Below, in pieces: positions 1-9,615 of a stretch of 64,000 nt of DNA. Where the stretch lies: NCBI GenBank assembly GCA_029204225.1, contig CM055108.1, positions 7,039,822-7,103,821 on the forward strand, read 5' to 3'. The stretch is from Diphasiastrum complanatum (Eukaryota > Streptophyta > Lycopodiopsida > Lycopodiales > Lycopodiaceae). The first letter of the stretch is position 1, and each line of letters begins with the position of its first letter. The translations under genes and the position numbers were made by a program. Below the pieces are notes generated by a model. The model made no database searches, was not told the DNA's origin, and saw nothing but the letters and a program-made list of their open reading frames with translations.

Positions 1-2
1 GT

Positions 3-780
3 CTCCCGCAACAACTCCACCAGATGCTCTCTGAACGAGCTACTGAGCAGTCTCACGGTCAATTGGAGGCGGGGCAAACACTGCAGGCCTTGATTGATCA
101 GGTCGCGCAGCTGAACCAAGAGAGAGAGAAAGAGAGGAAAGAGAGCTAGCCATCAGTTGACAAGCCAGTTGAAGAAAGCAGAGCAAGCAGCTCAATATCA
201 CCAATAGCATGTGGCCACACTTTAGGCCCAGATCCTCCAAGAGAAGACCGCGCGGAAAACTTATCAATCAGATTGCCAGCACCTCTTGCTGAAACAAATC
301 GCGCTGGAGCAGGAGCGAGAATCTCTCAGGACAAACAAGAGGTCGCTCAAAGATTACATCTGCCAACTAGAGCACAACGTATCGACAGAGCAGATGACTG
401 TAGAGAGCCCAGGCCAATTTTGCCACTCAACAGGCGGCCTTGGAGCTGAAGGTCTAGCAAGCTGACCAGTAAGTGCAAGCCATCTAGGTTGCCCTCGATC
501 AAATGGTAGCGACTGCAGAAGAAGAAACACCGGCCGCCCAAAAGCTACAAACGAAGCGTGTCGAGTATTACAAGGACCATTCTAGCCGGGTGCTGCAAAC
601 CTACTAGGACTAGCGCAAACTTCACGATGTTGTGCTCAATACCAAGGATACGGAGCTGGCAACCCTACGTGCCACGCTCCAAGAAGATGAGCAAGCGCTC
701 AAGGCAGTTGAAGGCCGATTGAGAATCATCAAGAAGCAGTTCGACACCGTTCTAAAGTTTTCCACTACTCTAGATGGCAA
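3..780 (+). pseudogene. Decayed coiled-coil ORF, unknown family
   Basis: Stitching frames on the plus strand gives a long Gln/Glu/Lys/Leu-rich series typical of a coiled coil. It starts at base 3 with a stretch ending in a TAG near 149, continues in another frame through about 410 (two further stops), and finishes with a clean stretch from 632 containing ELATLRATLQEDEQALKAVE. The stops and frame changes show it is no longer translated whole. Plant retroelement-associated ORFs often have a globular N-terminal domain followed by such a coiled coil, so this may be the tail of an ORF like the one at 13616-14216. That link is inference; no catalytic motif is visible. Confidence 0.4.
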
Positions 781-1038
781 TTTACCATTGATTTTTCAGT
801 ATTTGATTAGACTAGCTTTTTATTATTTATCTCTGTCTTTCTCGGCTTTTCCTCTCATTAATTTGGATCTCATTCATATTTATTAGATTGCATCGGAGGC
901 CAATAGAAATATTTTTGTTTTTGTTGTCCTTACTGGCTTTATCCAAGTTAAGGATTTCGGCTATTTTTGCGATGTTTTCGGGAGTCCTCCGTTTTGATTT
1001 GTAGCAGGCCTTTGTGTCATCATTAATTTTTCGCAAGA

Positions 1039-1603
1039 TTGACGCTTCTAATTGGAGCTAGATCACATGCATCAGCCCCTCCTCTTCGTTCCACCTCCGT
1101 TCATCCCTTCATCTTCACAACACCACCAGGTACGGTACACACCAGAGTACCAGCCAACAAGGTCAGAGAAGCCTTTTCTAACGCCCTCATAGAGCAAATT
1201 AAGCACTGCCAAACCGCCCCTGCCGCACTCCCTAATGCCCTCTGTCTCTCTTATAATGAGCTCAAAGCCCTGTATCATGACTGCCATCAATATCATCCAA
1301 CCATGCTCATCATCTGCTATAACGCGACCTTTGGCACATTATAATGCCATTGTCCAAGATCCATCCAGCAAGCATCCGTGTCGGATCTGACTTTCTATTC
1401 ATCGAATCCGCCTCCACTTTTGACTACCACCAACTTCAGCTAACTTTTCCTCACTTTGACCTCCCAACTGGCGGAGACCGCACCTTCAACCAAGATCTTC
1501 AGTACGCCTCATAGGCCGGAGACACCACCTCCCTTCCGATCGATCCTAATATGTCTGCTCTCAAGCTTGCAACTCCTCTTTGCGCCATCTCACCATCTCA
1601 AGC
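1039..1603 (+). pseudogene. ORF relic, 5' part, split by the Copia insertion
   Basis: A readable stretch (about 1039-1344) includes KVREAFSNALIEQIKHCQ and ELKALYHDCHQYHPT. After a frame change, a second stretch runs from about 1352 with a TAG near 1511. It reads through ATG 1551 into a Ser/Pro-rich tail that stops exactly at the Copia insertion at 1603. The frame resumes at 7751 (SPPRASSSPRVSSPP) and ends with TGA near 7835. The target was therefore one contiguous Pro/Ser-rich reading frame before the Copia arrived. The family is not recognised. It lies directly downstream of the coiled-coil relic and may be the same former gene or retroelement ORF. Confidence 0.4.
1599..1603. repeat. Target site duplication CAAGC (left)
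   Basis: The five bases before the left LTR, CAAGC, are repeated immediately after the right LTR at 7751-7755. This is the expected 5-bp footprint of Copia integrase and proves that both ends of the insertion are intact. Confidence 0.93.
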
Positions 1604-2285
1604 TGTTAAAAATTCACAATTCTAGCTTGACTAGTTTTGGTCATATGACTTGTAAATAGTTAGATGGTCATGATGTGGCTTGTCACACGTGCCAAATAGC
1701 ATAGGATTCCATTCATAAGGATGTTCTCAAGTAGACCTAAGTGTTAGAACCTTTGGAATGAGTCCAAATTATGCTTAGATACAAGGGAGAAAAAATAGGA
1801 GCTATTTTTGGTAATTTTTGCATTGTTGAGGGATCTCCAAGATTCCAACCCTAACTTGGTAGGGATGAAAGATCCACCAAAATTAGCATTAGGGATAGGT
1901 TTAGGGCTACTCATACCTGCCCAAAACCGTGATGGATCATGTATATATAGGTGATGATATCTCACCAAAATCAATCAAGCAATTTCATGTTTTTTCTCTC
2001 ATAATGGTGCAATTGCTCTCTATGTTCATAATTGTTTGAGTACTTGTGATTACTAATGATTATAGGATTGAATGTAGGTCTGGTGTACAGTACTCAGACT
2101 GTGGGAGGCCGTACTTTCACACGTGTGAAGCCTTCTTCAAGGATTTGGGCCATTTAGTGAGGTTCAAGCATAGATTTTTGATGGATTTTGATGGTTCAAC
2201 TTGTGCTAATCTTATGAAATCATAATCTATTGTTTCCCTCATCATTTCAAGTGTTTTAGGATCCTTATTTGCTGTAATTTTTACA
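1604..2285 (+). repeat. 5' LTR of Copia 1604-7750
   Basis: This 682-bp repeat starts TGTTAAAAATTC and ends GTAATTTTTACA, with the short terminal inverted repeat TGT/ACA. It matches 7069-7750 at a constant offset of 5465 with no difference noticed. It should hold the promoter and polyadenylation signals of the element. A TATA-type run lies at 1942-1949. Confidence 0.95.
1942..1949 (+). promoter_or_regulatory. Candidate TATA box in the Copia 5' LTR
   Basis: The run TATATATA sits about 340 bp before the LTR end, in the usual position for a U3 promoter. The same run occurs in the 3' LTR at 7407-7414. The transcription start is not determinable by eye. Confidence 0.5.
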
Positions 2286-2297
2286 TGGTATCAGAGC
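2286..2297 (+). other. Primer-binding site, initiator Met tRNA type
   Basis: TGGTATCAGAGC directly abuts the LTR end. It is the standard plant Copia complement of the 3' end of initiator methionine tRNA, where minus-strand DNA synthesis starts. Confidence 0.9.
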
Positions 2298-3085
2298 CTA
2301 AAGGCTGAAATGAGCTAAATCCTTGGTTTTCATTCAATTTGATCACAATTTTTGATCTAAATCTTGTGTAGATTGGATCTTAGCATCTAGTATTGATTCT
2401 AGAACTCAAAGTGAGTCAAATACATTGGGGATTGGTGTTGTGTGACTTCATTTGCAGGTGTTTAGGTGTCTAAAACCAGAGGCAAAGTTGAATTCAATTC
2501 ACACTACCAAGATAGCAAGTTTTGCTTGCTCCAAGCATTGATTTCTAAGCGAGTTTTGGAGGTGATTTCATAGAGGAGGCTTTCTAGCATTCAAGGAGAG
2601 GGAAGATCAGAGTTTTGGGGACTCTTAAAGGCTGTTCTAAGGTGTAGTAGACACCTCCTAAAGTGATTTAGGTTCAGTCCAACTTATGCACCAAATTAGA
2701 TCAATTTTTCATCAATTTTGATCATTTTTTGCTTGTGATTGGATAGTAGATTGTGTTGCATCCTCATTAAGTTCCATTTAGATCTTTTACAAGTGATTTT
2801 GGAAGTATATTAGGTTGCTGAAATTCACTCTTGATCAGACCATTTGGAAGCTTTAATGTTCTTTATAGAAAGAGGGGCAATTCTACTAGTATTGTCTACT
2901 TCAATCAAGCAAGTGCATTGTTTCTAGTATTCTATGATTTGATTTTGTTAGAGATCATTCTTAGATCTTTATAGGAAGTCTATTACTGATCTTTTCAGGT
3001 CCCTAAGAAGTGGGATAAGGTAGACCTTCAATCAAATCAATAGAAGTAACCTTCATTTGTGTCAAGTCCTTGATTAGGAGACTAG

Positions 3086-6000
3086 ATGGCATCTATAAAT
3101 GCATATCTTTTGGATACTAATGAAAGGCTCAACAAAACTAACTATTCCATATGGAAAGTTAGAATGGAATCTATCATGATCATGTAAGATCTGATGGAAA
3201 TTGTAAATGGTAAGGAGGGTGAACCTATTCATCCTCAAGAAAAAGCCAAATACATCAAGAGGTGCAATGTTGCACTACATTGCATAAAAATGAATGTTGC
3301 AAATGAACTCTTAAGAGAGGTAGGAGATTGCACTTCAGCTCAAGATGCTTGGGAGACTTTGCAAAAGGTCTATGAATCCAAGAACCAAACTAGAATGTTA
3401 GCTTTGAAGAATCAAATCTATAGAAGCTATCAAAAGAAAGGAGAGAGTGCACATACTTTTGTCCTAAGAGTAAAGGAATTGAACAAAGAGCTAGCCTTTA
3501 TAGGTGACCCTATCAAGGATGAAGAGCTTGTTCAACTCATATTGAATGGACTAAGCTTTGAATTTGACAATTTGGTTCAGGGATATGCAATTATGGGTAA
3601 GCTACCCATAATTGAAGAACTCCAAGGCACGCTCATGGCCGAGGAATCAAGAAGGAGCCAAATGCAAGAGAGGATGGATAGGCTTTCCATCCAAGGTGGA
3701 GATGACCAAGCTCTCTTCACCAAAGGCAAAGGCAAGTCCAAAGGCAAAGGATCAACATTCAAGAAGTCTACAAAGCTTGAGGATCAAGAAGGACCCCCAA
3801 AGGCATCTCCATCAACCACCAAAGTCAAGAAGGACAAATCAAAGGTGAAGTGCTACTATTGTAGCAAGATGGGGCATTATGCCTCGGAATGCTTCAAGAG
3901 GAAGCAAGATCAAAGCCAAGCCAACATGAGCAAAGAGGAGGAGGAGGAGAGTTCACATGAGGACTCTCTCATGATGTCCATATTTTCTTCAACAAGCTTC
4001 AAAGGAGAAGATCCTTGGTGGATTGACTCGGGTGCTAGTTCACACATGACTAGTAAAAGGGAGTTTTTCTCTTCTCTCTTATCTTATGATGGACCTATAA
4101 AGTCTATCTATACAGCAAATGATGAAGCTTGTAAGATTGAAGGAGTTGGTAGCATTCCCCTTTGCTTAGGATCTTCCAAAAAGATCAACATAGAAGGTGT
4201 TTTGTACATTCCTACAATAACAAAGAATCTACTAAGTGTTGGCCAAATGGTAGACAATGGTTTCAATGTTGACTTTGCTTCAAATGAATGTTTCATCAAG
4301 AATAAGGGTAAGATAGTGGCTAAGGGCACTAGACTTGGCAAACTATATAAGCTGGATGCATTTGTGGATACTAATGTTGTCATGTTGGCCGAGAAGAGCA
4401 AGATATCTACCTTTACTTTATGGCACAAAAGACTTGGACATGTCAACTCGGGTTCCATGGAGGCTATGATCAAGGAGGAGTATGCTTTAGGCCTACCAAG
4501 GTCTATTGGGAAGGAAGACAAGGTTTGTGAAGCTTGTGCCTTATCCAAGGCACATAAGAAGGTGTTTCCTAGCTCCATCACAAAGTCATCTCATCCTCTT
4601 GAACTCATACACTCGGATGTGCACATTGCTAGCACCAAATCTAATGGAGGTTCATCCATGTTTTTAACCTTCATTGATGACTACTCAAGATATTGTTGGG
4701 TGTTCTTACTTTCCTTCAAGTCTCAAGTATTTGATACTTTTGTAAAGTTCAAGTTGTTTGTGGAAAAGCATCATAATCATAGCATCAAGATTCTTAGAAG
4801 TGACAATGGTGGAGAATTCATCTCCAATGAGTTCAAGGCCTTTTGTGAGGAGGAAGGGATCAAGAAAGAGACTTCTTGTCCTTACACTCCTCAACAAAAT
4901 GGAGTTGCTGAAAGAAGGAATAGAACATTATGTGAATGTTCTAAGGCTTTAAGATTAGATGCTTGTTTGCCCAAATCCTTTTGGGGTGAGTCTCTTGTAT
5001 GTGCAAACTACTTGATGAATAGGGTGTCTTGCAAAGCAATTGAAGGCAAAACTCCTTATGAGATGTTGTATGGAAAGAAACCCAATCTTAATCACTTGAA
5101 AGTTTTTGGGTGTATATGTTATGTGCATGTGCCATTGGAAACAAGAACCAAGGAGGATCCATCTTCCACAAGAGGGATCATGCTTGGATATGCAAGCTCA
5201 AGCAAGGGCTACAAAGTCTATCTCCCATCCTTGAACAAATTTGTTGTTTCAAGGGATGTCATCTTTGATGAACATCATATGCATATGCTTGAAGAAGGCT
5301 CAAGTGCTCCAACAATCAAGAAGAAGATGGCCGAGGAGCAAGATCTTGGTTTTGAGGAGGAGCTCATGGAGGAGCAAGCACCAAACCCACCTATCACACC
5401 AAGGAGATCTTCAAGGGCAAAAGTGGAGCCATCAAGGCTCACATATCAAGGCAAAGGACAGCAAGTTGAGGGTATCTCATCCACTTCTTATGCTTTATCT
5501 AGTTTTGAAGAACCGTCTAATGTTGAAGATGCATTGAACTCCAAAGAATGGTATAAAGCTATGTTGGATGAGTATGATGCCTTGATTGAGAATGAAACTT
5601 GGTTGCTTGTTGAGAGACCTCAAAGGAATGTAATAGGATGCAAGTGGGTCTTCAAGCTTAAGTTGAATGCAAATGGGAGTGTTAACAAACATAAAGCAAG
5701 ATTAGTTGCAAAAGGTTATGCTCAAGAGAGAGGGATAGACTATGAGGAAACTTTTGCACCCGTGGCCAAGATGGTCACAATAAGACTAATCATTGCACTT
5801 GCATCACATTTTGGATGGATTCTATGTCAAATGGATGTCTCTAATGCTTTCTTGAATGGTTTTTTGGAAGAGGATATCTATATGGAGCAGCCACAAGGGT
5901 TCATCAAGCATGGAATGGAGAACAAAGTATGTCATCTCCAAAGAAGCATCTATGGCTTGAAGCAAGCCTCGAGATCTTGGAATTCAAGACTACATTGCTA

Positions 6001-7054
6001 TCTTATTTCACTTTCTTTTGTTCAAAGTGAATATGATCCCACTCTTTACATTAAGTTTGATGATGTTGGTATTGTACTTTTACTCATTTATGTAGATGAC
6101 ATCATCATTAGTGGAAATAGTGTTGATGGTATTGAAAAAATCAAGATAGATCTATCCTTAGAGTTCAAGAAGGTAGATCTAGGGTGTCTTCACTTCATCT
6201 TAGGCATAGAAGTACTTAGAGGGTCTGATTTTATCTTTATAAGTCAAGTAAACTATGCTCAAAGTCTTTTGAAGAAGTTTAAGATGGAAGTATGCAAAAG
6301 TGTTGACACACCAATGGAGCAAGATGTAAAAGTGCCAAATGAAGATGATGAAAGATCCTTCATGGACATCACTTTGTTTAGGCAACTTATAGGTTCCTTA
6401 ATGTGGATCACTATAACTAGACCAGATCTTAGCTTCAGTGTATGTAGGTTGAGCCAATCCATGCAAAAGCCATTGAATATCCATTGGAAAAAGGCTAAGA
6501 GGATTCTAAGATACATCTCGGGTACATTGGATTTTGGGATTCTATATAGAGGAGATGTGATTAACCTTCATGCATTTAGTGATTCAGATTTTGTAGGGGA
6601 CAAGAGGGATAGGAAATCAACAAGTGCCTATTCAACTTTCATAGGAGAAGGTGTGGTTTCATGGCTTTCAAAAAAGCAAGAAACTATATCTCTATCTTCA
6701 ACCGAGGCCGAGTACAAAGCTTTGACAACCACTACAAAGGAGGTACTTTGGATCAAGAGATTATTGGTGGAACTAAAGATCATGGATTCAGAGGAGGCAC
6801 CAATCATCTACAATGACAATATATCAGCCCAACACCTTGCATCTAACCCAATCTTCCATGCAAGATCTAAGCACATTGAGATATGCCATCACTTTGTGAG
6901 AGAAATGGTGCAAGCCAAGGAGATTGCTTTGGAGCATGTTCCAAGCAATGAATGTGTAGCTGATCTACTTACTAAACCACTTCAAAAGACACCTTTTATG
7001 AAGTTTAGATCATCACTTGGAGTGATTAGTAAAGCAATGATTGAACCAAGCTAG
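3086..7054 (+). CDS. Copia gag-pol polyprotein, interrupted by one stop in gag
   Basis: The natural start is ATG 3086 (MASINAYLLDTNERLNKTNY), but codon 34 is TAA at 3185. An uninterrupted 1286-residue frame then runs from ATG 3194 to TAG 7052-7054. Numbering from 3194: Copia gag core (about 1-170), zinc knuckle CYYCSKMGHYASEC (220-233), protease WIDSGASSHM (Asp near 278), integrase zinc finger HKRLGH with CEAC, core residues in HSDV, RSDNGGEF and GVAERRN, reverse transcriptase with YVDDIII, and RNase H with FSDSDF and SSTEAEY ending in ARSKHIEI. All catalytic signatures look intact. Copia elements make Gag and Pol from one frame, so the early stop would cut normal translation to 33 residues unless readthrough or reinitiation at 3194 occurs. 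Confidence 0.93.
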
Positions 7055-7060
7055 ATAGTG

Positions 7061-7068
7061 AGGAGGAG
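7061..7068 (+). other. Polypurine tract
   Basis: AGGAGGAG lies immediately before the right LTR, just after the stop codon of gag-pol. It is the plus-strand primer expected for reverse transcription. The same motif precedes the LTR start in the fragment at 37.8 kb (minus strand), suggesting related elements. Confidence 0.85.
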
Positions 7069-7750
7069 TGTTAAAAATTCACAATTCTAGCTTGACTAGT
7101 TTTGGTCATATGACTTGTAAATAGTTAGATGGTCATGATGTGGCTTGTCACACGTGCCAAATAGCATAGGATTCCATTCATAAGGATGTTCTCAAGTAGA
7201 CCTAAGTGTTAGAACCTTTGGAATGAGTCCAAATTATGCTTAGATACAAGGGAGAAAAAATAGGAGCTATTTTTGGTAATTTTTGCATTGTTGAGGGATC
7301 TCCAAGATTCCAACCCTAACTTGGTAGGGATGAAAGATCCACCAAAATTAGCATTAGGGATAGGTTTAGGGCTACTCATACCTGCCCAAAACCGTGATGG
7401 ATCATGTATATATAGGTGATGATATCTCACCAAAATCAATCAAGCAATTTCATGTTTTTTCTCTCATAATGGTGCAATTGCTCTCTATGTTCATAATTGT
7501 TTGAGTACTTGTGATTACTAATGATTATAGGATTGAATGTAGGTCTGGTGTACAGTACTCAGACTGTGGGAGGCCGTACTTTCACACGTGTGAAGCCTTC
7601 TTCAAGGATTTGGGCCATTTAGTGAGGTTCAAGCATAGATTTTTGATGGATTTTGATGGTTCAACTTGTGCTAATCTTATGAAATCATAATCTATTGTTT
7701 CCCTCATCATTTCAAGTGTTTTAGGATCCTTATTTGCTGTAATTTTTACA
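7069..7750 (+). repeat. 3' LTR of Copia 1604-7750
   Basis: This 682-bp copy of 1604-2285 is flanked on the right by the CAAGC target duplication at 7751-7755. The identical length and sequence (by eye) indicate that little or no time has passed since insertion. Confidence 0.95.
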
Positions 7751-7835
7751 CAAGCCACCTCACCACCTCGTGCCAGTTCTTCTCCTCGTGTTTCTTCACC
7801 ACCTCTCACCTCCTCTTCACCCCCCCAAATTTGAT
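7751..7835 (+). pseudogene. ORF relic, 3' part of the Copia-split frame
   Basis: This Ser/Pro-rich stretch continues the frame that stops at 1603 and ends with TGA. See 1039-1603. Confidence 0.4.
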
Positions 7836-7854
7836 CCTCCATCAACTTCCACTG

Positions 7855-8719
7855 TGATGCCACGAAAATTTTAAATATTGAATATCAACATAAATATGGC
7901 ATGATATACTCGAAAATGAAGATATGAGCTGGTTAAGTATGAGTTATTCTCTCTTATCTCTGTTCTCTGCACTATTGAGTGTGAGTGATCTTGAGTCTGC
8001 TAACAATCTCTAATGCATTTCATGAATTACTCTCTGATTAGACAGACGCTCTAGTGCATTACAGTCGTTTGTTGTGTTTCCATAAAGCATGCTCTAAAGA
8101 ACTGTCTTAAAATCATCTTATTCATCTGTCGCGAATACTTTCTTTTCGACACTCGAATAACGACTATCTTTGGTACATTCTAGCACGATCATTGAATAAA
8201 GCTGTATGTATACATATGAGATGACAGTCCCTGTCTCAAGAATTGAGTCTCTGATCTATTTTCCTGATTTGCATTGACATAAGTTTCTAACGTATTTTCA
8301 AAGTTGGGCTTTAGTTGTTGAGGACTTTTGTCTATAAATGAATAGTTTGCGAACGCGATTAATTAATTGTCTGCACAGTCGCGAATACATCAAACAATTC
8401 TCGATTCTCTGTTGACACCTTAATCAGCCAGAGTGTAGTACTGTTGTACTACTTTGATAACATCTCATCTGTAGAACGCTCTTCATTCGATTCAATAGAG
8501 GCCAGATTGTTGTTCTGAATTTATTAACATTACCCATCCCAAACATAAGTAATACTGGTTACCTTTTAATGTCTGTCGACAACCAGAATAAGACTCGAAA
8601 CCACTTGTCATAAATTGTACCAAAAACATAACTTTCTAACGTTGTCCTCTGTGGGAACGACATTATTTACTATAAAATCTATATTAATCCTGTTGGTATA
8701 GTACGACATATACCAATTT
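7855..8719 (+). repeat. Probable 5' LTR of the decayed Gypsy element
   Basis: This AT-rich stretch has no ORF and ends just before an Asp-tRNA-type primer site at 8721, the position a 5' LTR must occupy. A TG start near 7855 and a CA end near 8714 are possible, but no matching 3' LTR was found between 12.8 and 19 kb. The outer boundary is therefore unproven. Confidence 0.45.
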
Positions 8720-8720
8720 T

Positions 8721-8738
8721 TGGCGCTGTTGTCGGGGA
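8721..8738 (+). other. Primer-binding site, Asp tRNA type
   Basis: TGGCGCTGTTGTCGGGGA resembles the primer site used by Athila/Tat-type plant Gypsy elements, which is complementary to an aspartate tRNA. From memory it has two C-to-T differences from the usual form. It precedes the gag ATG by about 50 bp. Confidence 0.75.
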
Positions 8739-8790
8739 TAGTTTAGGAAAGTTATAAGAAATCTGACAAATCCATCTTCATCTCTAGTGT

Positions 8791-9615
8791 ATGTCAGATA
8801 GAGAATCCAGATTAGAACAATACCGTAAGCTTAGAGAGGAATTTTTACGAAGACAAAGTGAGAATACTAGTCGAAGAAATCTAGACGAAATCATTGCCCA
8901 GTTACTTGAGCTCCTAATTAGCTTCGGTATGGAGGGTCATGCTGCATGTTTCACTTCTATCTCTAAAATTAAATACAATTATTTTAAAGGGACTTCTTCC
9001 GATGATGCAGATAGCTATGTCTCACAATTCGAGTCAATCGCTAATGCGAATAACGAGGGAACTGATGTAGACAAACTACAAATTTTACCTGGTCTGCTAA
9101 GAAAGCAGACGCGCATATGGTATAGTCAAGTTGAACCAGGCCCCGTAGGAACCTGGTACTTGCTGAAAGATGCGTTTCTGAACCAGTTCAGAGAGATCAG
9201 TTACAAATCTAGAATTCTTGGACGTCTGAATAATGTTCAGAAGAAGAGTAAAGAATCCCTTCGCAAATATACACGAAAGGTTAAAAATCTCATAGGAAAA
9301 CTAACCGGTGTATATCCCATAGATATGCAGATCGAATGGTTTTTGGCTGGTTTACCACCAAAGATTGATCGGTATTGCAGACTAGGGGACATGACCTCCT
9401 TAGCAGCAGTAATAGCTAGTGCCGAAAATTTTGAGAACTCGAAACTAGCACGAAAGCGACGATCGACTAAGAAATCTCGAAAGTCGAAGACTGATTCTAG
9501 TGATAGCGATGAAGATTCCGATTCTGATTCAAGTACCAGTTCTTCAAGCTCAGAATCTGAAGGCAACGATTCATCAGAATCAGAAGCTGACAAAGGAGAG
9601 AGAAAGAATAAATGA
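8791..9615 (+). CDS. Gypsy Gag protein (274 aa, isolated frame)
   Basis: An intact frame starts at ATG 8791, about 50 bp after the primer site, and ends TGA 9613-9615. The middle (about residues 60-200) carries a plant Ty3/Gypsy gag pattern: YFKGTSSDDADSYVSQFE, an ILPGLL segment, RIWYSQVEP and LKDAFLNQFRE. The C-terminus is an alternating Arg/Lys then Ser/Asp/Glu tract (about 220-274). No CCHC zinc knuckle is present. Pol follows in broken frames. Gag itself has no stops, so it could be expressed, but the element it belongs to is dead. Confidence 0.8.
   Translation: MSDRESRLEQYRKLREEFLRRQSENTSRRNLDEIIAQLLELLISFGMEGHAACFTSISKIKYNYFKGTSSDDADSYVSQFESIANANNEGTDVDKLQILPGLLRKQTRIWYSQVEPGPVGTWYLLKDAFLNQFREISYKSRILGRLNNVQKKSKESLRKYTRKVKNLIGKLTGVYPIDMQIEWFLAGLPPKIDRYCRLGDMTSLAAVIASAENFENSKLARKRRSTKKSRKSKTDSSDSDEDSDSDSSTSSSSSESEGNDSSESEADKGERKNK

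Larger units (their letters stand above)
1604..7750 (+). mobile_element. Complete Ty1/Copia LTR retrotransposon (6147 bp)
   Basis: Two 682-bp direct repeats (1604-2285 and 7069-7750) begin TGTTA and end TTACA. A 5-bp target duplication CAAGC flanks the element (1599-1603, 7751-7755). A primer-binding site TGGTATCAGAGC follows the left LTR directly, and a purine tract AGGAGGAG precedes the right LTR. The internal gag-pol order is gag, protease, integrase, reverse transcriptase, RNase H, which defines Copia. Reading the two LTRs side by side I found no difference, which implies a very recent insertion. The single visible defect is an in-frame TAA at codon 34 of gag. Confidence 0.95.

Noticed and set aside
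1744-1974. 76-codon minus-strand ORF, repeated exactly at 7209-7439
   Set aside because: It lies inside the LTRs of the young Copia and is duplicated only because the LTRs are; no protein features.
3577-6516. Minus-strand and alternative-frame ORFs within the young Copia
   Set aside because: They overlap the long gag-pol frame and lack features of their own.
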